In this document: in pieces, positions 19,373-25,030 of the stretch
Numbering within the stretch: the first letter of the stretch is position 1
How the letters are laid out: the number at the start of each line of letters is the position of its first letter
Assembly (NCBI GenBank): GCA_000320545.1
Contig: ADNK01002427.1
Coordinates: forward strand, 1-25,030
Length of the DNA stretch: 25,030 nucleotides
DNA from: Bigelowiella natans CCMP2755
Lineage: Eukaryota; Cercozoa; Chlorarachniophyceae
Reading direction: 5' to 3'
Notes under the pieces: generated by a model
What the model was told of the DNA's origin: nothing
What the model saw: the letters and a program-made list of their open reading frames with translations, nothing else
The model's database searches: none
Program-made: the position numbers and the translations under genes

Positions 19373-21309
19373 GCTATCTTTCTGCGATGGTGCTAGGAAG
19401 GTGGTAGCAAAGCCCAATGTGTTTCGTTCAACGCGCACGTGTCTCTCATGCTCCTTTTTGTATCAGATTCTTCGTTTAAGGCATTGGTGTTTAATGCCCT
19501 GAACCCCGGGTATTTACTACCGAAGCTGCTGCCGTCACAAATCAAGGAGGAGGAGGGAGGGGGCAGAGACCAAGTCGAGCTCGAAGAAGAGAAAAAACAG
19601 AACGAGGGCGATGAAGCAGAGAGCAAGTTGATGTCCTCCTTTCCAAATCAGATAACAGCTTCCTCCTCTTCCCCCGCCCCCTCATCTTCATCATCATCTT
19701 CTTTAAAATCAAAGCAGCAATTCAAAAAACCGTTCAGTATTAAGGAGGCAGCAGGGGATAGAGATGGAGGGATGATGAAGAAGGTGTACAAAGGAGAAGT
19801 GCAGGCCGAGCTGCTTGGTGATGCGGTAATATGTTTTTGTGAAGCAAGAATATGGGCAGAGGGGGGAGATCGATGATGATGATGATGATGATGATGACGA
19901 TGACGACGATAATTACGAGGAGGAGGAGAGGGGGGGGGGTGGGAAAGGAGTCCATATCGAGAAGATTCCAATACTAATATGCTGATAAATAGAATACACT
20001 CTTACATCAGAATAATTAGATACTTCTTTCTTCTCTTCGAGCATGCATTTATGATATGTTAATCGTTCCATACTCTCTGTTCTATTCTCAGGAGTTCAAC
20101 TTCCAAGATACCCAGCACCAGCAGCAGCACCACCTTGGGAGGAAATACCCCTTCCAGAAAGGGTCTACTGCATACAAAAGGGGGGGGGGGGCGGCGACAG
20201 CAGGGATGGGCACTACCTCTAACGAACGTCTATCTCGCCGAAAAGGAAGCTATTACTCTTCCACCCGAAGCAATCTAGGAGCTTCAGCCAAACGGTGGCA
20301 AACACCATCCTCATCATCGTCGTCATCATCATCCTCGTTGTCCAAAGCGCGAAATCAGCGCCGAGACCTGCAAATTGACACTTGCGACTTCAAGGTGGGC
20401 GAAGATGCCTCGAGCTTCTTCAACACCCACGCCACACGTAGAAGAAGGCGACGACGCAGCAGCACCAGCAGAGGGTATTATTATGATGGCGATGATAGTA
20501 ACGACGAAGACGAATACAGTGACGATGATGGTGATAATAGCGAGGAGAGCAGCGCCAACAAGAACACTGGGAAGAAGAAGAAAAAAGAGAAGAAAAGAAA
20601 AGCAAGAACGAGAGGAGAAAATAATAACGCCGAGGGAGGAAGAAAGAAGAAGAAGGCGAAGAAGAGGGCGAGGAAGGACCTTGATGAAGAAGGGGGGGAA
20701 GGAGCCGATGAAGAAGGCGACGGCATTGAAACCCAAATTCAGAGAGCAAAGATTGGATCCAGACTCTATGTTAGAGGTAATTAAAATATGAGTTGGTACT
20801 ATCATCTTTGTACACAATAATACACATTAGTATTTGCAGTTATAATAGTTACGGGTGTTCCTTAACCAAACGGAGCCTTTCTACTTAGATTCATGAATGT
20901 ATTCTTCAACGACGGCAGACATGTTCGTATATTCTTGGCGGTTGTTTGTTGTACATCGTCTCATATTTATCCTCCTCACCCCACCTCCTCCCCCACAAAC
21001 TACTACCCCTTGTGCTGCTGCTGCTGCTGCTGCTGCTGCCGATGTTTCTACTACGGCAAGATGGTGTGTATGAGTGGAAGGTGGCAATGCTCAAAGCGAA
21101 GGAAAAGAGGTAGTAGACCAGGCTTATCTGTGTCATGAATTGAAAGCATAGCTGTCGTTCTCCTTTTGGAGCTGTCATTTTAAGCATTTAAAGAGTCAAG
21201 CATGCAAATATCAATTTTCATTGAATTAGGAAAGAAGAAGGGGTGTGTGGGGGGGGGGGGGGGGGGAGAGGGAGAGAGAGAGAGAGAGAAACTGATTCAT
21301 TGATTCCAA

Positions 21310-21354
<45 letters not shown>

Positions 21355-21912
21355 GACATTAAGAGAGAGAAAGAGAGAGACACTGATTCATTGATTCCAA
21401 ATCGATTAATAAGCCCGCGATTCAAAAGAAGGATATCCTACTGGTGAAGCCGGAAGATGGGTTGTCGTTGTTGTTATTTCTTGTTATTGTTGTTGTTAGA
21501 TCATCTGCATGCCTTGCACTGCTTCTTCACTTCAGTGACGAGAGGAAGAAGAGGAGGAAGAAGAAGAAGAAGAAGAAGAAGAACACACAATATAATAATA
21601 CCACATACCACAGTGTTTTGACTTGAAGTTGCTCTCGGGAGCATACGTGTTAACTCGGATATGTGTATAAACAATGTATACAATATATGAAACTCGTGGT
21701 TATCTCCAACCTAAAAGGTGGGACCCCCCCTCTTTTGGATCTGCGAGGCGAAAGAAGATCGTACTGCCTCTGACAAACAGCTGCAAGTGGTGTGGTATGA
21801 CAAGAAAGCGAAGAAGCTCATCCGCACACGACAAGTAGGACTTACAGCTAATAGAGGGGGGGGGGGGGATGAGAACAGAGACTACTGTAGGATAAATTCT
21901 AATATCTTATGA
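17959..21912 (+). CDS. Protein with two Tudor-like domains around a long charged low-complexity region
   Basis: Exons are 17959-18166, 18249-18297, 18627-19318, 19467-19825, 20092-20776, 21061-21109 and 21718-21912, with phases matching up to the sixth. The first Tudor-like fold spans exons 1-2: NEWLLIQRKDGEWQEAQIVA then EVKIRYADGCVEALKFR. The second spans exons 5-7: IGSRLYVRDGVYEWKVAMLK, KAKEK, then KQLQVVWYDKKAKKLIRTRQ. Both show the Tudor/chromo-barrel pattern of a DG-W-A strand followed by V.YxDG or VVWYDK. Between them lie about 580 residues of acidic, serine- and histidine-rich sequence. This includes basic NLS-like blocks (KKKKKEKKRKAR, KKKKAKKRARK), so a nuclear chromatin-associated role is inferred. 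The sixth exon ends in phase 2 but the seventh starts in phase 0; a 13-base exon at 21230-21242 would join them. A run of ten G in exon 5 is an error risk. The C-terminus is provisional. Confidence 0.6.
19333..19369. repeat. TA dinucleotide tract in a Tudor-like gene intron
   Basis: A TA run begins about 14 bases after the donor at 19319 and fills a quarter of the 148-base intron. Confidence 0.9.
21250..21406. repeat. Poly-G, GA and TA tracts with a duplicated 25-mer
   Basis: A poly-G run and a GA run lead into ACTGATTCATTGATTCCAAA plus TCGAT at 21291-21315. A TA run follows, then a second GA run and the same 25-mer at 21382-21406. The offset is 91 bases. All lie within an intron of the Tudor-like gene. 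Confidence 0.9.
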
Positions 21913-22068
21913 AATGGAATGTGTGTGTGTGTGGTGGGTGGTGTGGGTGTCGTTTTTGCTAGTATCTCGCTTCTTCGATTTATTCCCCCGCACCCTCCTC
22001 CTCCTCCTCCTCCTCCTCCTCCTCCTCCACTTTCGAGCCCGTAATATGTGGTGTATATAATTTATATG

Positions 22069-22110
<42 letters not shown>

Positions 22111-22422
22111 GGCAGATTGACACGATCGAGCTGAGCTCAATTCACGGATCCATCTCCCGTAACAACTAACAGAGAAACAACACACAACAAAGAGAGATCA
22201 TGATGATGACGATGATGATGATGACGATGATGATGATGATGATGATTTCTCGGTAGTATTTACGCGGAGAGAATGGGCTGCGCCTCATTTCTGACTCTAT
22301 AAAAAAAAAGGAATCTCGCTAATAAGAAAATATAGCTTTCACACAGCCGGATTTTTCCCGCGACTTATCCATACCGTTCATTTTCATCAAAACTCTAAGA
22401 TTCGAGCGAACCAAATTCTGAC

Positions 22423-22473
<51 letters not shown>

Positions 22474-22669
22474 AGATCTTTTGACAACTCCATTTTTTCT
22501 AAAAATGATGTTAGATTTTAAATGCAACAGGTCCACCGACAGCGAAGCAAGTAACGTTATTGGCCAAGGAACTTGGTTTGTATTGATAAGTATCCAAGTA
22601 ATTGCATGTGTGGGAGTCACTGGAGGGAGGGGGTATAATCTCCATACCGATATGCATGTATCATAATAT

Positions 22670-22705
<36 letters not shown>

Positions 22706-23619
22706 CGCATTAAAGGGCGGCGGTGTACTACTCACTTTGACCGTCAGTCAACACGCTGTATGCATAAATGTACAACAGAAACATAATGCAGCACAATACT
22801 GATGCTCGATGGCAACAATATACAACAGCTAGAAAGCAATGAAAAGCGCGCGCGCGCGCGCGCATGTGTGTGTGTGTGTGTGTGGATGTAATCATGCATA
22901 CACAATCTGCGAAGCACCTGCATGGACACCTAGACACATCTAGCTAGCCCCGCTAGCCCGCCGCGCCATGATGCTAGCATGTCCATAGCTGGATAGATGT
23001 GAACAAGCTAGGCCGTGTGTTGCTTTAAGGGTGCCATTCTTGTTCGCAGTTTTTGCATCGATCGCATTGTGTACGGACGTAGAAGTGCCGTGCTTTTGCA
23101 CATGGCAGCACTAGCTAGAGCATGCGTGCCGAGGATATATTTGTGCAATCTAGGCAATGATTGCTAGAGATAAGCTCACAAACTGGCTGCCATGGCATTG
23201 CGATCTATCATCCATCTGGCAAACCACATCGATCTGCCAGGGCATGCATGTGTACGTTGCGATCTATCCAGCTGTAGAATTAGACGACATATCTACTTGA
23301 GCTGCTAACATATACTAGCATGCATGCTAGCATGCATGACGAGCAAAATGAATTCAATGTCATCGTCGCACACCATCAACCAGCAAAATCTACAAGCAGT
23401 GTGTACGTCTAGACGTGCAGGCTGCACCTCGGTTCTGCGCGCACGCGCTTCATTTTGTTGAATTGCACATTGCATTCACCCCCATATGTGGCACACATTT
23501 TCATTATAGACAAAGTAATATGATACATAATATATATCACAAATGAAATTTGCGTAGCTGGTTGAAGACTAATGGAAGGACGAAAGGGGCAGGAAGATCA
23601 CGTTCTCAACCCCTGATTT
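21913..23619. other. Repeat-rich gap between the Tudor-like gene and SUMO
   Basis: The left part contains tracts of TCC (about 21986-22028), TA (22078-22108), GAT (22199-22247), TG/GA (22425-22474), TA (22671-22702) and CG/TG (22847-22883). From about 22930 to 23510 the microsatellites stop and the DNA becomes rich in short palindromes, including a perfect 20-mer. I support no gene here. Confidence 0.6.
23319..23338. repeat. Perfect 20-base palindrome
   Basis: CATGCATGCTAGCATGCATG is its own reverse complement. It lies in a zone dense in GCATGC, CTAG and AGCT words. Confidence 0.95.
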
Positions 23620-24088
23620 TCACCAGCTTCCCCCGTCCACTGTCAACATAACATGGATCTCATCACCATCCTCCACGTTAACCTGAAGAGGAAAGGAATT
23701 TCAAAACTTTGGTTTGAGGTTTAAAGTGAACGATTTTGAGTCACAAGTTTTAAGTGCTAGGGTTATGAATTAACTCACATCGGCGGGCGTCTGATATTTA
23801 TGAATTCGTTCTCCATCATGTAGAAACCGAAATGCGTCTTTTTCCGTCGCTCCAACTTTTGCGTAGTATGCTTCCATCATTCTCTTGAATGGGGTTGTTT
23901 TCTTCACCTTGAAGTGGACCTCCCTTCCGTCTTGTGACGTGAACACGAGGTTCAAGTGCATAGTAGTCTTTGAATCCTGTAAAATACGAATCAGTAAGAG
24001 GATGGATTTGTAGACCGGGGTAGTCTAAAATGCGGCAAAGAGTAGTGTTTCGGCTATTCTTGTCGGAAAGAAGAACCTTTGCATCCAT
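23620..24088 (-). CDS. SUMO: SUMO (small ubiquitin-like modifier) precursor
   Basis: Three exons, 24088-24077, 23976-23779 and 23682-23620, encode 90 aa in phase 0 throughout. The ubiquitin-like fold is clear. Strand one is MHLNLVFTSQDGREVHFKVK, then TTPFKRMMEAYYAKVG. Next comes the SUMO-typical FRFLHDGERIHKYQTPAD, then VNVEDGDEIHVMLTVDGGSW. The double glycine followed by two residues (SW) is a precursor tail that a SENP/Ulp protease would remove before E1 activation. The protein would be conjugated to lysines of nuclear and other targets. The residues before GG are TVD rather than the common EQT, and the N-terminal tail is only about 10 residues without a [VIL]KxE site. The first exon is just 12 bases (MDAK). 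If that donor is wrong, translation could start at the methionine of MHLNLVF. Confidence 0.9.
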
Positions 24089-25030
24089 TGTTAGCTAGCG
24101 TGTTCCAGTGTGCGGTTTGGTTTATGGACGAATGAATGAAGTGATGGATGGTGCCTGGGAAATCGAGCTCTCGGCTTCGTCTGACCGAGAAGAGTTTTTC
24201 AGATTTTCTTATTTTAATTGGAATTTGTCCTTGTCGCTCGACGGAAAAGGCAGGGGATTTTGGTCATATATCACAGCATGTCTCTCGGCACCAAACAAAA
24301 AAGAAAGAAATTTCCCCAGAACAATCCTGCAAGCGCAAAGTAAGCGACAACGAAAGATCGCCAAGGGTCATCGGGGAGACAGGCTGCGTCGTCGTCATTC
24401 TAGCATTCTGCCTCTGCTGGTCTGATGCTTGTCAGCAGCCATCACGCCAATTTTCAAATCATTCTGGTTTCACCAGTGAGTCCTCGCTGTTTTCAGCTCG
24501 CAGGTCCTGCGTTTCGCACTTGTGCAAGTGTCGTGCAACACCATCACGCTTCATTGGAAACGTTTTCGTTCGTCACAGATTCTCTCTTTCTCACCTCTCT
24601 CAGCTTTGAACTCATGCAATTTGGCAATGTCGATGCCCGATGACAACAACGTGCAACAACCAGAAAGCGATGAAGCGTGTGTGTGGACGCCCCCATCTAG
24701 CCAAGCATGCATGCTGGCACGCGTCGTGCGCTAGTGCGCAATCTGCGAATCACCACCTGCCCGGACAAACCCAGACCCCGTTCATTGGAACACGTGCTGG
24801 CGTGTCTGGCTAGCTCTCTGGACGTGTGGACTTTGAAATGATGAGCGGAACAGCTTGCTCGTGCGTTTTTCGTCCTTGTGCATCGATGCCGCAACTGTGC
24901 AACTTTTCAGCTGACCCGCCAACCAAACTGCAGCAGTTTCGTGTCGTCTGCTAGACATCATGCACCTCCGACACCCCGCAACGCATGCATGCCATCTAGT
25001 AGCTAGCCATGGTCTAAGATGTGAAACAAA
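24089..25030. other. Region upstream of SUMO without a supported gene
   Basis: The first part must contain the SUMO promoter. Plus-strand frames of up to about 150 codons (for example from 24148) are open but have no recognisable domain and no convincing splice chain. From about 24690 to the end the DNA is again rich in GCATGC, CTAG and TGCA words, like the zone at 22930-23510. Confidence 0.5.

Noticed and set aside
20329-20817. Long minus-strand open frame opposite the Tudor-like gene
   Set aside because: A shadow of the plus-strand exon 20092-20776, whose phase and flanking splice sites are consistent.
24148-24609. Plus-strand open frame of about 150 codons upstream of SUMO
   Set aside because: Low-complexity serine-rich sequence without domain or splice support, overlapping other open frames. 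Not supported as a gene.
1-25030. tRNA, rRNA or transposase genes
   Set aside because: I scanned by eye for tRNA-like A/B box pairs, rRNA signatures and transposase motifs and saw none. A covariance-model scan would be decisive.

Overview
This is nuclear DNA from a eukaryote. Genes are split by many short spliceosomal introns, intergenic DNA is A+T-leaning, and simple repeats (TA, CA, GA, CTA/GTA, ATG and poly-G tracts) are unusually dense. The gene content (bL33m, SLC25A26-type carriers, TMEM18, SUMO, a GT8 glycosyltransferase, a Tudor-like protein) is generic eukaryotic. The small intron-rich genes would fit a protist or alga, but I cannot name the lineage from sequence alone. All exons below were built by hand from homology, GT/AG borders and phase continuity.

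Layout, left to right. A partial minus-strand gene (89-369) diverges from a complete mitochondrial ribosomal protein L33 gene (665-853, +). After 1.4 kb of intergenic DNA with a degenerate repeat come two tandem minus-strand genes for S-adenosylmethionine-type mitochondrial carriers: copy B (2279-5799, 13 exons, 280 aa) and copy A (6181-10292, 16 exons, 311 aa). Copy A diverges from a plus-strand GT8-family glycosyltransferase (10675-13887, about 14 exons). A minus-strand exon of unknown identity lies at 14495-14817. TMEM18 (15478-17012, -, 5 exons, 180 aa) diverges from a plus-strand protein with two Tudor-like domains around a long charged low-complexity region (17959-21912). A repeat-rich gap follows, then a SUMO gene (23620-24088, -, 3 exons, 90 aa). 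The right end is rich in short palindromes and has no gene I can support.

The genes do not form a pathway; most are head-to-head pairs sharing 0.3-0.95 kb of upstream DNA. The most notable feature is intron structure. The two carrier paralogs are clearly homologous, yet in my manual alignment none of their 27 introns sit at exactly the same codon and phase. Many splice sites are also embedded in, or abut, trinucleotide microsatellites: GTA runs provide 5' splice sites, CTT runs provide polypyrimidine tracts, and a TTA/TAA run provides a 3' splice site. This suggests recent, repeat-associated intron gain or turnover.
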